From contig CACEWU010000001.1 in the NCBI GenBank assembly GCA_902563335.1, positions 41,025 through 105,024 of the forward strand: DNA of 64,000 bases, given 5' to 3'. Source of the DNA: an uncultured Prochlorococcus sp. (GTDB taxonomy: Bacteria > Cyanobacteriota > Cyanobacteriia > PCC-6307 > Cyanobiaceae). How positions within the stretch are numbered: the stretch's first letter is position 1; each line of letters begins with the position of its first letter. The position numbers were made by a program, and so were the translations under genes. The notes below the pieces were generated by a model. It searched no databases and was not told where the DNA came from. It saw nothing but the letters and a program-made list of their open reading frames with translations. Below, piece by piece: positions 34,619 through 44,067 of this stretch.

Positions 34619-35816
34619 TGCCGTGAATACAGAATTAAATACTAGTTTGATAGATAATGAAGTTATTTTATTTTATGTAGATCATACATCACGCTTTCAG
34701 CGAAACACTGGAATACAGCGTTGCGTTAGATGTCTTGCAAGGGCTTTTCATGAGATTGGAATTTCTTTGCAGCCAGTTGTTTGGAATAGGCAGTTTGGAT
34801 ATTTAGAGCCAGCAAATGAGGAACAGCGTCTTCATTTGGCTAAATGGAATGGTCCTAGTCCGAACCAATGGGCTGATGGTTCTGTTCCATCCGCAGATGG
34901 CTTGATTAATGCTGGTTGGTTGATTATTGCGGAGCTTGTGAGTGGTCCTTATAACCCAACTTCAGATGATTTTGTAAGAGTTGCGATGCTTAATGACCTT
35001 TCATTGGCATGGCTTTTTCATGATGCAATTCCTTGGCGATTACCTTTTTTGTATGGAAACAAAGCTTTCTCCGCATCTCAGGCCCATTGTGCGTATATGG
35101 AGGGCTTGGCCAATTTTGAATTGGTTCTTGCGAATTCTCAAAATACGGCAAATCATTTACGAGAATTTTGGAGGGAGAAGAGGATTTTTCCAAAGGGTAA
35201 TCTTTTATCTATACCATTAGCCGAGGAGTTTCCTGGTAAAGATCGTTCATTACCTACTGATGAAGGTGATATCGTCCTTTGCGTTGGATCCTTGGAACCA
35301 CGTAAGAATCATTGTGCTTTGATAAAGGCTTTAGCAGATTTAGTTTTTAAGGAGAGGTGGCCTGATGATATTGTTTTGGTATTAGTGGGTTGGCCAAATG
35401 ATAGAGAGGTTGTTGCTTTAGTTGAACGAGCTTTGAAATTATGCTTGCCATTGAGGTGGGAAAGTCAAGCTGATGATGCTTTATTGGAGAAACTATATAG
35501 GGATTCATTATTTTGTATATTTCCTTCAATTGAAGAGGGGTTTGGCTTACCAGTTGCTGAGAGCCTTTGGCATCATCGCTCATGTATTTGTAGTCAAAAT
35601 GGAGCTATATCTGAGTTGGCTTCAGGAGGAGGATGCTTGACTGTTGATACGACTAATTGGCATGAATTAAGAGATGCATTGGAACGCCTTCTGATAGATA
35701 AAAATTTGCGCAATGAACTGCAAAATCAAATTACTAAACGCCCTGTCAGGCTTTGGCAAAATGTTGCTTTTGATTGGTTTAAAGCGATTAGTGAATCGAA
35801 GCTAGCTAATACTTAA
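34593..35816 (+). CDS. GT4-type glycosyltransferase
   Basis: TSRFQRNTGIQRCVRCLARAF, LCVGSLEPRKNH, FCIFPSIEEGFGLPVAESLWH. Confidence 0.85.
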   Translation: MANDWESFNAVNTELNTSLIDNEVILFYVDHTSRFQRNTGIQRCVRCLARAFHEIGISLQPVVWNRQFGYLEPANEEQRLHLAKWNGPSPNQWADGSVPSADGLINAGWLIIAELVSGPYNPTSDDFVRVAMLNDLSLAWLFHDAIPWRLPFLYGNKAFSASQAHCAYMEGLANFELVLANSQNTANHLREFWREKRIFPKGNLLSIPLAEEFPGKDRSLPTDEGDIVLCVGSLEPRKNHCALIKALADLVFKERWPDDIVLVLVGWPNDREVVALVERALKLCLPLRWESQADDALLEKLYRDSLFCIFPSIEEGFGLPVAESLWHHRSCICSQNGAISELASGGGCLTVDTTNWHELRDALERLLIDKNLRNELQNQITKRPVRLWQNVAFDWFKAISESKLANT

Positions 35817-35829
35817 GCTAAGAAATAAT

Positions 35830-37026
35830 TTAATTCGAAATAAGATCATATTTTATAATTAATTCATGCTTAATTTCTTCAATAACGCTTCCCCAATCAT
35901 TTGCTCTTGGTTGACGAAATAACCTCATATTGGGATACCAGTTTGTATGTCTTTTATTTAATCCCCAGCGCCACTCTGCTGTCCATTTTAATAGAACCCA
36001 TGTAGTTTTACCCATGGCACCTGCTAAATGAACTATTCCATTGTCGGAGCTAATTACAAGATCACATTGAGCAACTATTGCTGCGGTGTCACGGAAATCA
36101 ATACTGTTATTGAAGATGCTTTGTCCTTGTACAAAGTGCATGGATTTATGCTTTTCTATTTGTTTCTTCTCATCTCCTTTTTGAAGAGATATGAATTCAA
36201 CATTCTTTAGCTTATTTAATTCTAGAAAATACTGGAAAGGTATTGACCTTCCTTTCATGTAGAGAGGAATTTCGGACTTTGGGTTACCTTGCCAGCTTAA
36301 TCCAATTAAAAGATGGTTAGGTTTTCTTTTTAGTGCTTTACGCCATTTAAAAAGTCGGTCTGACTTAACCTGTATATATGGTTTTTCCCAAGGTATATTT
36401 TCTTCATTTATGCCAAGTTTGCCAGGCATACTTAAAAGATGGCACCAAGTGGTTCCAGGCCCTAATTCGTCTTTGGAGTATCTGTTGGTTATATTATTAA
36501 TTTCACTGCCTTCTTGAAGTAAATCTACAAGTTCATTTTGACAGAAGAGACTTACCTCTACTCCTGACTTTTGCATTACAAGAGCAAAGCGACAAAATTG
36601 CAAAGTGTCTCCAAAACCCCCTTCACTTATTAGTAAAAGCTTCTTAGGAAGATCATGAAGTTTTGATAAGCCTTGCCAAGGATTACCTAGATTATATTTA
36701 AAGAATTCAGTTTCTTCTTTTTTCAAACGCTCTTCATAAATTTTCCAGCCTTCTTGAAACTTTCCAATAAGAAGGAGATCAAGAGAAAGATTGTTGAGAG
36801 CTTCTTTTCTAGGACTGTCTGGCATATTCAGGCTAGTTCGATATGCCCGAATAGCTGCTTCTGGCCTTCCTTGCATATGAAGTGCTATACCAAGATTAAA
36901 ATAAGCAGCAGCTTTATTTGATTCTATTTGAATACCTTTGGAGATTATTCTTTGAGCTAGCCAAGGGTCTTGCTCGCTTAATAGACTTCCATGCATTATC
37001 CAATCGACTCCGCTCCACTGATTCAT
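35830..37026 (-). CDS. TPR protein with GT9-like C-terminal domain
   Basis: TPR (AAAYFNLGIALHMQGRPEAAIRAYRTSL); C-term RDTAAIVAQCDLVISSDNGIVHLAGAMGKTTWVLL. Confidence 0.75.
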   Translation of the reverse strand: MNQWSGVDWIMHGSLLSEQDPWLAQRIISKGIQIESNKAAAYFNLGIALHMQGRPEAAIRAYRTSLNMPDSPRKEALNNLSLDLLLIGKFQEGWKIYEERLKKEETEFFKYNLGNPWQGLSKLHDLPKKLLLISEGGFGDTLQFCRFALVMQKSGVEVSLFCQNELVDLLQEGSEINNITNRYSKDELGPGTTWCHLLSMPGKLGINEENIPWEKPYIQVKSDRLFKWRKALKRKPNHLLIGLSWQGNPKSEIPLYMKGRSIPFQYFLELNKLKNVEFISLQKGDEKKQIEKHKSMHFVQGQSIFNNSIDFRDTAAIVAQCDLVISSDNGIVHLAGAMGKTTWVLLKWTAEWRWGLNKRHTNWYPNMRLFRQPRANDWGSVIEEIKHELIIKYDLISN

Positions 37027-37922
37027 AAAACTTGTTTCCGCAAACCCTGAGCAATTTTTGAAAGATTTCTATCTTGTAGTAACCATCGATATTGTAAGCT
37101 CCAGCATTGACTTGCCATGGTTACAAAACTAGTGAGCTCGCCAAGTAGGCTATCATTTACTTTAACTTCTTGAATGGTACTTAGAGTTTCAACCCCAGGC
37201 CATAACTCAGCATTGTTCCATCCTTGTTCATATTCAAGTGGCGTACAATGGACGCCTATCGGGCCATTATGTCTAACTCTAGGGAGAAGGCTTTGTAAGC
37301 AGAATTTTTGCTTCTCTAATAAAGCTTCGGTCAGGGAATAGTCCCATCCAGCGCCACGATTTCCGCGTAAATCACGTACTTTTAGAGGGTGTGTCCACCA
37401 ATGAGGAGATATAAACTGTTCAAATTGCTCTATAGAAAAAAATAATCCATAGCTAGATAAAAACTTGCTTTTAATCGCAAGATGAGGCCAAATAGGATTG
37501 ACTTGTTTTGGAATAGCTAAATGGGCATGGTTTGAGCATCCTGAAAAATGTAAATTACCTGCAACAAAATTTTGTGAGAAGTTGGGCATTGCCATTGCAA
37601 GTTCAATAAATTCAAGAGCATCTCCACTTAATTCCAGGTCATCTTCTAAATAAAAAAATAGTTTTGCACCATGTTGAGCAGCACGTTGTAGACAATGAAA
37701 AGTATTACCTCTTACTCCTAAAATTTTTGCATTGCATTCAATATTGATTTTGCATGAAAGTTCAGATTTTTCAATTTGAATAAGGATTTCACTAAGTTTT
37801 GATGATGGATCAATTTGTATAAATAGAGTCCATTCCCTTAAGCCCCGTTGGATATTGAGGCATTGAAGGGTTTCGCTTAATTCATTAGGTCGGTTCCATA
37901 CTGGCATACAAATTGCTTTCAT
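37023..37922 (-). CDS. GT-A fold glycosyltransferase, possibly GnT-I/GT13-like
   Basis: MKAICMPVWNRPNELSETLQCL; GNTFHCLQRAAQHGAKLFFYLEDDLELSGDAL. Confidence 0.6.
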   Translation of the reverse strand: MKAICMPVWNRPNELSETLQCLNIQRGLREWTLFIQIDPSSKLSEILIQIEKSELSCKINIECNAKILGVRGNTFHCLQRAAQHGAKLFFYLEDDLELSGDALEFIELAMAMPNFSQNFVAGNLHFSGCSNHAHLAIPKQVNPIWPHLAIKSKFLSSYGLFFSIEQFEQFISPHWWTHPLKVRDLRGNRGAGWDYSLTEALLEKQKFCLQSLLPRVRHNGPIGVHCTPLEYEQGWNNAELWPGVETLSTIQEVKVNDSLLGELTSFVTMASQCWSLQYRWLLQDRNLSKIAQGLRKQVL

Positions 37923-37924
37923 TG

Positions 37925-38845
37925 TTAGGGTCCTAGCCAGTTTTTGGAATACATCTTGATTGCGTAATCAATGTCAGTCTCTAAATTATTGATAATTTGC
38001 TTTGCTAATATTTTACCATTATTGGCTATCTGCTCACAATATTGATTATTCTCTCTGCACCATATCAATTGCTCTTCAAGATTGCTAAGATCATTTTTTA
38101 TGGGTATAAAATGTTCCATAGGAATTAATAAATGATGATACCACTGCACACGTTTACTAGCTACACGAATAACGCAACTGCCACTTAATAATTTCCAAAG
38201 TAGACCCCATGAATTGACATTTCCATCAATATCAATTAACCATCGATGCAGGGCTCCATGCCAGGGACTAGTTCGCGGAGAGAATAGATTATTTTTGATC
38301 AAATGTTTATTGATTTTTTGTTTCTGATTTGCCGATCTTGTTTGTACAAGAGCAGTGAATTTTGCATCTAACAAAGTTTTTCTTTGGTTACTCAGTCTAC
38401 AAAGAATATAACGCGGTAAAGTCTCTAAATTAGATTCGTTTAAATCTGATAAACCGGTTGTTGAACCTCTCCAGAATGCTTTGTTTAATTTTTCTTGCCA
38501 ATTAGGGAGGGGGTTGTTAATTTCAAATTCTTTAATCAACTCTGAGTAACCTTGTGTTGCTAGACAATAAGGATCAGGGATTAATGGTGGCCCAAGATGG
38601 TCATTAATTGGTGCGTCAAAGCGGAGGCAAGGCAGTCCTGGGTCTTCATCGTGGACTTGAATTGCGATTAGACCAGTCCGTTCTTCCTTGCTTAATTTGT
38701 TTACAGCAAGTTGACCTACTCTAAGAAGAGGGTTGATTCTGTTGGGGATTTCTGCTCCATGGATTGGCAGGCTTAGTTTTGGTTTCTGATATTGGGCGAG
38801 TGTGATCTCGATTAGTCCATTGTGGTTTGCAGGTGCTTGCACCAT
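37925..38845 (-). CDS. CAP10/GT90-like glycosyltransferase (start proposed at ATG 38845; track ORF runs to 38908)
   Basis: KAFWRGSTTG...SPRTSPWHGALHRWLIDIDGNVNSWGLLWKLLSGSCVIRVASKRVQWYHHLLIPMEHFIPIKNDLSNL matches the CAP10-type C-terminal pattern. Confidence 0.75.
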   Translation of the reverse strand: MVQAPANHNGLIEITLAQYQKPKLSLPIHGAEIPNRINPLLRVGQLAVNKLSKEERTGLIAIQVHDEDPGLPCLRFDAPINDHLGPPLIPDPYCLATQGYSELIKEFEINNPLPNWQEKLNKAFWRGSTTGLSDLNESNLETLPRYILCRLSNQRKTLLDAKFTALVQTRSANQKQKINKHLIKNNLFSPRTSPWHGALHRWLIDIDGNVNSWGLLWKLLSGSCVIRVASKRVQWYHHLLIPMEHFIPIKNDLSNLEEQLIWCRENNQYCEQIANNGKILAKQIINNLETDIDYAIKMYSKNWLGP

Positions 38846-38888
38846 CCCCACGTCATGAGAAGCTTTAGAAAGATTCAGTGTCTTGAGT

Positions 38889-39800
38889 ATGCGGATCTTG
38901 GTGGCCATAGTGCACCATTGGAACCCGAATGGAAGTGGTCGGCATGCTTCCCTCAGGCCAAATCCTCATCCACGTAAATGTGGCTTGCAAGATCAGCTAT
39001 TGGCTTTGCGCCGCTTAGGGACTCTTCAGGGGAATCTGGATTTTGTTTCCTTATCAGTTCAGCCTGTCAATCATTCTTTGGGAAATGTATTTGATATTAG
39101 GGTGATTACTGACGGCAAGAATTCAGTTATTGATCAGCTTGATGACCCTTATAAGAACCTATTTCAAGAAGTTGTTAGGGAACCAGTAGATGGACTTCAT
39201 CTTGGCTTTGAAGTTCAAAAGTATTTGGCTTCTCAATTGAATGAGGGATATCACCTTTATTGCTATATGGAAGATGATTTAATTATTCATGACCCTATGT
39301 TTTTTAGAAAGATTTGTTGGTTTAATCAAGAACTTGGTGACGAAAAACTTCTGTTGCCTCATCGAATGGAGTTTTCTACTCGTCCTAACAGGATTGATAA
39401 GTTGTATATAGATGGATCTATGCCTGAGAAAGATCTTAGAGCTGTTATTCCAAAACCTCCCAAACCTTTTGTTGCTGGTACACCAGCAGGAGAGATTCTT
39501 TATGAATCTCCAAGAAATCCTCATGCAGGATGTTTCTTCTTAACTCATAGTCAGTTGACTTCTTGGACTGAACAGTCTTGGTGGCAAGATGGTGATACAA
39601 GTTATGTATCACCTTTAGAGAGTGCAGCAACTTTAGGATTGACAAAGTCTTTTGATATTTACAAGCCTGCTTTTAGTCATGCTGCTTGGCTTGAACTTCA
39701 GCATTGGGGCACTAGTTTTATTTGTCAGATACATCCACAGGCAAATGAGGCTAATACTAAATCGCGCAAAGTTAAAGATGATGATTACTCTGGATCTTGA
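38889..39800 (+). CDS. GT-A-like hypothetical glycosyltransferase
   Basis: MRILVAIVHHWNPNGSGRH; LYCYMEDDLIIHDPMFF acidic motif; NPHAGCFFLTHSQL. Confidence 0.55.
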   Translation: MRILVAIVHHWNPNGSGRHASLRPNPHPRKCGLQDQLLALRRLGTLQGNLDFVSLSVQPVNHSLGNVFDIRVITDGKNSVIDQLDDPYKNLFQEVVREPVDGLHLGFEVQKYLASQLNEGYHLYCYMEDDLIIHDPMFFRKICWFNQELGDEKLLLPHRMEFSTRPNRIDKLYIDGSMPEKDLRAVIPKPPKPFVAGTPAGEILYESPRNPHAGCFFLTHSQLTSWTEQSWWQDGDTSYVSPLESAATLGLTKSFDIYKPAFSHAAWLELQHWGTSFICQIHPQANEANTKSRKVKDDDYSGS

Positions 39801-41011
39801 AAGTGAAGTTTCTACTCATCCATCAGAATTTCCCAGGTCAATTTCGGCAGTTGGCTCCTTACTTACATGAAAAAGGTCATGAGCTAGTCGCTATTTGTTC
39901 TCATCAAAGATATTTACCTGCAAAATTCCGGTTGCTTCGTTATCAAGTACCTCCCAAGCCTCCAGATGGTTTACCGCATTCTTCTCAGCTTGCACATGAG
40001 GCTTTTCAAAGAGCTGCCTTGGTTGCCCGGCTTTGTGAACAGTTGAAAGGAGAAGGGTGGAGGCCAGATTTAATATGTGCACATCCTGGATGGGGTGAAA
40101 CTCTTGCTATTAGAGAGGTTTGGCCAGAAGTTTTTCAAATTCTTTGGCCAGAAGTTTGGTTGAGGCCTGAACATGCCGGCTGGGGTGTTGACCCTGAAAA
40201 GCCTTTGCCTGGGCTTGAGCAGAAGCTCGAACATGTTGCTCGCAATTCGCTTACACGAGCCTCGCTGGATCAGGCGCGAGGATGGGTTTTACCTACGGTT
40301 CATCAAGCCAGAAGTTTCCCTCATGAATTTCAAAATGAGCGTATGCAAATTGTCCATGAAGGAATTGATACTAAACTTGCCTGCCCTAATCCTGAAATTA
40401 GTTTTGAAGTGCGTGGGATCAAGATCACTAAAGATGTGCCTGTTATCACCTTTGTAAATAGAAACTTAGAGAGGCTTAGAGGATTTGATACATTTATGCG
40501 TTCGTTACCAGAAGTTTTATCAAATAACAAGAAAGTCCGAGTTTTGATTGTGGGTGATAATGAAGGTGGATATGGTGGAGGTCATTCGAGTGGTCGAATA
40601 CTGAAGGATGTAATGCTTGAGGAGCTTTCGGGGAAATTGGATTTGGAGAGAATTCACTTTCTTGGCCGGATTCCACATTCATCTTTAATTGCTTTATTTC
40701 AGGCAAGCTCCGTTCATGTATATCTAAGTTATCCATTTATTTTGGGCTGGAGTTTACTCGAAGCAATGTCATGTGGATGTTGCATTATTGGAAGTGAAGG
40801 CATGCCAGTCAAAGAGGCTATTACTCATGATGTTGAGGGATTACTTGTTCCAATTATTGATCCCTTGCTTTTGTCAAAGAGAATTTTATATCTTTTAGAG
40901 ACCCCTTTGGAACGTCAACGTTTTTCAGAGGCTGCTAGAAAGAAGGCAATGTTTTGGGAGCAGTCTTATACATTGGATAAGCTTTATCATTTTCTTATGA
41001 ACATTAAATGA
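39797..41011 (+). CDS. GT4-family glycosyltransferase
   Basis: FLLIHQNFPGQFRQLAPYLHEKGHELVAIC; VHEGIDTKL; HVYLSYPFILGWSLLEAMSCGC. Confidence 0.85.
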   Translation: MKVKFLLIHQNFPGQFRQLAPYLHEKGHELVAICSHQRYLPAKFRLLRYQVPPKPPDGLPHSSQLAHEAFQRAALVARLCEQLKGEGWRPDLICAHPGWGETLAIREVWPEVFQILWPEVWLRPEHAGWGVDPEKPLPGLEQKLEHVARNSLTRASLDQARGWVLPTVHQARSFPHEFQNERMQIVHEGIDTKLACPNPEISFEVRGIKITKDVPVITFVNRNLERLRGFDTFMRSLPEVLSNNKKVRVLIVGDNEGGYGGGHSSGRILKDVMLEELSGKLDLERIHFLGRIPHSSLIALFQASSVHVYLSYPFILGWSLLEAMSCGCCIIGSEGMPVKEAITHDVEGLLVPIIDPLLLSKRILYLLETPLERQRFSEAARKKAMFWEQSYTLDKLYHFLMNIK

Positions 41012-41012
41012 T

Positions 41013-41050
41013 AAAGTAAGGATAAATCTAAAAAGATTTATCCTTACTTT
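41013..41050. terminator. Bidirectional intrinsic terminator hairpin between convergent glycosyltransferase genes
   Basis: aaagtaaggataaatct-aaaa-agatttatccttacttt: perfect 17-bp stem, 4-nt loop. Confidence 0.8.
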
Positions 41051-42195
41051 TGAAATAAAATTTCTAATTTTCTAGCTGAAGCTATTACACTAAATTTTTC
41101 TTCAGCAATTTCTTTACCTCTGTCGCCAAATTCTTTTATTAACCTTGGCTTGTCTACTAGACAAGATAATTGCTTTGAAAGGTCATCAGAATTACCTTGT
41201 TGAAATAATAAACCATTTACTCCTTGTTCTACAAGCTCTTTGCTGCCACCAACTCCGCTAGAGATAAGTGCAAGACCACTTGCCATAGCTTCTGCTTGAA
41301 CTATTCCAAATGCTTCTGGGTATATTGATGGAAATACAAACACATGATTTAGTCTGAAAAATCTTGCAAGTTGATTCCTATTTAACTCTCCTGTGAAAGA
41401 AACCGAATGCTTCATGTTATGTGTTGATAAAAAAGCCTCTAGGTCTTTTCTGTAGCCACTTTGAAATTCTGCCCCAGCAATTAATGTTCTTGTTGAAATG
41501 CCTTTATATTTCAATTTTATTATTGCTTCGATCAGTATATGTAATCCTTTTGTTGTCATTAAAAGACCAGCATATGCTATGCAAATTGGGTTATTTATGG
41601 AACCAGTTGGCAATTTAGGAAGTTCGCGGCTTGTTGCTTTTTTACCAAAGAGTTCGACTCTAGCTCCAGGATAAATAACGGGAGAATTTTTTTGAGCAAA
41701 GCCAAGGGAAATCAGTGACTCTTTAACTGCTTTACTTGCAGAAACTACCTTGTAATTTTTTTCTTTTGGTAGATAGATTGGATCAAATGGAGGTGATGTA
41801 AATCCAATATGATGAATTATTGGAAGCCCAGTTTTTGTCAAGATTCCAAGAATTTCGTGCTCAATTAGGTCTAAGTTTCCTATCAGGATTCCATCCCAAT
41901 GATATTTGCCTAGCATATTTTTTAGAATAGTTTGATTGTGTAGATCTATCTTCTTTCTTTCAAATGGATCTAAGATATGACTAACACCTTTTTGAAATGA
42001 GCCTTTCAATTGCAATTGCCTGTGAGTTGTTGGCTCAAATTGGTTAGATTTTTTTTTCAAGTAAGGAGCATCACTACAAACAACTTCCACTGAGTGTCCT
42101 AATTCTCTGAGGCCCCAGGCAAAATCTGCCATAGATCTTCCATATCCACCTAATTCTTGAGGCGGGTACAAATTGGTTATGAGCAGTAGTCTCAT
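41044..42195 (-). CDS. GT4-family glycosyltransferase
   Basis: MRLLLITNLYPPQELGGYGRSMADFAWGLRELGHSVEVVC; VFVFPSIYPEAFGIVQAEAMASGLALISSGVGGSKELV. Confidence 0.9.
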   Translation of the reverse strand: MRLLLITNLYPPQELGGYGRSMADFAWGLRELGHSVEVVCSDAPYLKKKSNQFEPTTHRQLQLKGSFQKGVSHILDPFERKKIDLHNQTILKNMLGKYHWDGILIGNLDLIEHEILGILTKTGLPIIHHIGFTSPPFDPIYLPKEKNYKVVSASKAVKESLISLGFAQKNSPVIYPGARVELFGKKATSRELPKLPTGSINNPICIAYAGLLMTTKGLHILIEAIIKLKYKGISTRTLIAGAEFQSGYRKDLEAFLSTHNMKHSVSFTGELNRNQLARFFRLNHVFVFPSIYPEAFGIVQAEAMASGLALISSGVGGSKELVEQGVNGLLFQQGNSDDLSKQLSCLVDKPRLIKEFGDRGKEIAEEKFSVIASARKLEILFQK

Positions 42196-42200
42196 GGTTA

Positions 42201-43805
42201 TTGGTTTGCTTTACTCATAGGTGGACCTCAAAAACTTGCATCCCCGTGTGCGTTCTGCCTGTTTTGGTCGCCAGTTCAGATTTACTCCCTAACGGTGGTC
42301 CACTAAACGGGCGGCGTTCTGCTGGGCAAACTTTATTGAGCCTTTGGGCAAGAGAAGCAGGCGAGGGGCCATTAACTTTTGCGCTAGCAGTCCCTGAACA
42401 ACGCAAATTTCTAGAGCAGTATGTGCGGTCATTCGGCCATACAGGTGACTTTAATTGCATTGATCTGATTAATCCTGGAGGAATGCTTCCGCATGGCGCT
42501 CTTTTTCTTCCGGATCCTTCAATTGGACGTTGGGCTCATTGGAGAGGGTTGGTCGGGTCTGCATCTTTCTCATTAATTGGCCAGATTCACACTCTTAGCA
42601 CCCCAGCTTCTATGGCTCTTATTGAGGAGCTAGTTACCGAACCTATTCGACCTTGGGATGCTGTGATTTGCAGCAGTACTGCAGGTAAGGCAGTGGTGGA
42701 GTCGGTTATTGAAGATAGGGAACGGCAGTTGCGCGAGAGATTCCAAGTAAAGGGTCCTGAGACTTGCTATAGACCTCAATTGCCTGTCATACCTTTACCA
42801 ATTAGTACAGAACAGATTGGTGCTGGCTTGCCTTCCAAGGCTTTAGCAAGAAAAGAATTGGGGATTGAACAGGATAGCCATGTAGCTCTTTGGCTAGGCC
42901 GTCTGTCAATGCTTACGAAGTTTGATCCGTGGCCAACTTATCTAGCTCTACAAGAGGCAGCCTTGAATTTAGACAAACCTCTTGTTTTGATTGAATGTGG
43001 TCCTGATGATTCCACTCAACAGAGTGATCATTTTCGAAAAATTAGATCTCTGTGCCCAAATGTAGTTTTTTGCAGACTTGGGGGAGATAAGCCAGTCTCT
43101 GAGAGTACAAAACTTGCATCATTGGCATCTGCAGATATTGCAGTTTCGTTAGTTGACAACACACAAGAAACCTTTGGATTGGCTGTAGCAGAAGCTATGG
43201 CAGCAGGTTTGCCAGTTGTTGCATCTGATTGGGATGGTTATAGAGACTTGGTTCGGTCTGGAATAGATGGTTTTCTTGTTCCAACTAGATGGAATGCAAT
43301 GGCTCAAGAGTTGTCAACTCGTTTGGGTTGGGCCAGCGAATTAGGTGTTCTGAGTTATCCAATGACAGCTGGCTGTCTTGCTCAGCTGGTTCAAATTGAT
43401 TTGTCTGCAGCAGTAGCAGGAATAGTTGCTCTTTTAAAGCAACCTGTGATGGCTCGAGCTATGGGGGCTGCAGCAAAGGATCGAGCAGAACAAGAATTTA
43501 GTTTTAAGGTTGTTATGGGTAAATATAAAGATCTATTTAGCGATTTGAAGGAGAAACGTAAGAGAGCATCTGGTACTAATATTGATAATGATTCGTTCCC
43601 AGTTTCTTTTGATCCGGTAACTGCTTTTGCAAGTTATCCTTCAAAGGAATCTATATTTATTTCAGACTCAGATAAAATAAATAATGTCCCAGAGCTTGTG
43701 AAAGAAGGCCGTAAACCTCTTTGGAATCAATTAAGGCATTCTCTTTCGGCTGCACAATGGGCGAAATTAGAGCGTGAGCTTCTCCTTAAACATCAACTTA
43801 ATTAA
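42201..43805 (+). CDS. GT4-family glycosyltransferase (start uncertain)
   Basis: ALWLGRLSMLTKFDPWPTYLALQ; QETFGLAVAEAMAAGLPVVASDWDGYRDLVRSGIDGFLV. Confidence 0.85.
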   Translation: MVCFTHRWTSKTCIPVCVLPVLVASSDLLPNGGPLNGRRSAGQTLLSLWAREAGEGPLTFALAVPEQRKFLEQYVRSFGHTGDFNCIDLINPGGMLPHGALFLPDPSIGRWAHWRGLVGSASFSLIGQIHTLSTPASMALIEELVTEPIRPWDAVICSSTAGKAVVESVIEDRERQLRERFQVKGPETCYRPQLPVIPLPISTEQIGAGLPSKALARKELGIEQDSHVALWLGRLSMLTKFDPWPTYLALQEAALNLDKPLVLIECGPDDSTQQSDHFRKIRSLCPNVVFCRLGGDKPVSESTKLASLASADIAVSLVDNTQETFGLAVAEAMAAGLPVVASDWDGYRDLVRSGIDGFLVPTRWNAMAQELSTRLGWASELGVLSYPMTAGCLAQLVQIDLSAAVAGIVALLKQPVMARAMGAAAKDRAEQEFSFKVVMGKYKDLFSDLKEKRKRASGTNIDNDSFPVSFDPVTAFASYPSKESIFISDSDKINNVPELVKEGRKPLWNQLRHSLSAAQWAKLERELLLKHQLN

Positions 43806-43813
43806 CTCTCAAC

Positions 43814-44038
43814 GTGCGCCATTCTTATATTCGTCATCTTTTAATTCGTAGTCATTGGAAACGATGGTTAATACCTGTGATTTGTTTAGTACCTTATTTT
43901 GGTTCAATTGTCTGGCTTTTTACTAGTGGTCTTTTTTGGGTAGGACAATTGATGCTTGCACCTTTAATAATGGGTCTTTTGCTCGCTTTTTTGACTTATA
44001 TGCTCGCTTTGTTGGAGTTTCGTGGCAGGCTTCGTTGA
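43814..44038 (+). CDS. Small two-TM hypothetical protein
   Basis: 74 aa; WLIPVICLVPYFGSIVWLFTSGLFWVGQLMLAPLIMGLLLAFLTYMLALLEF; GTG start. Confidence 0.55.
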   Translation: MRHSYIRHLLIRSHWKRWLIPVICLVPYFGSIVWLFTSGLFWVGQLMLAPLIMGLLLAFLTYMLALLEFRGRLR

Positions 44039-44067
44039 GCCCTTTCATTTATCATAGAAATACCTAA

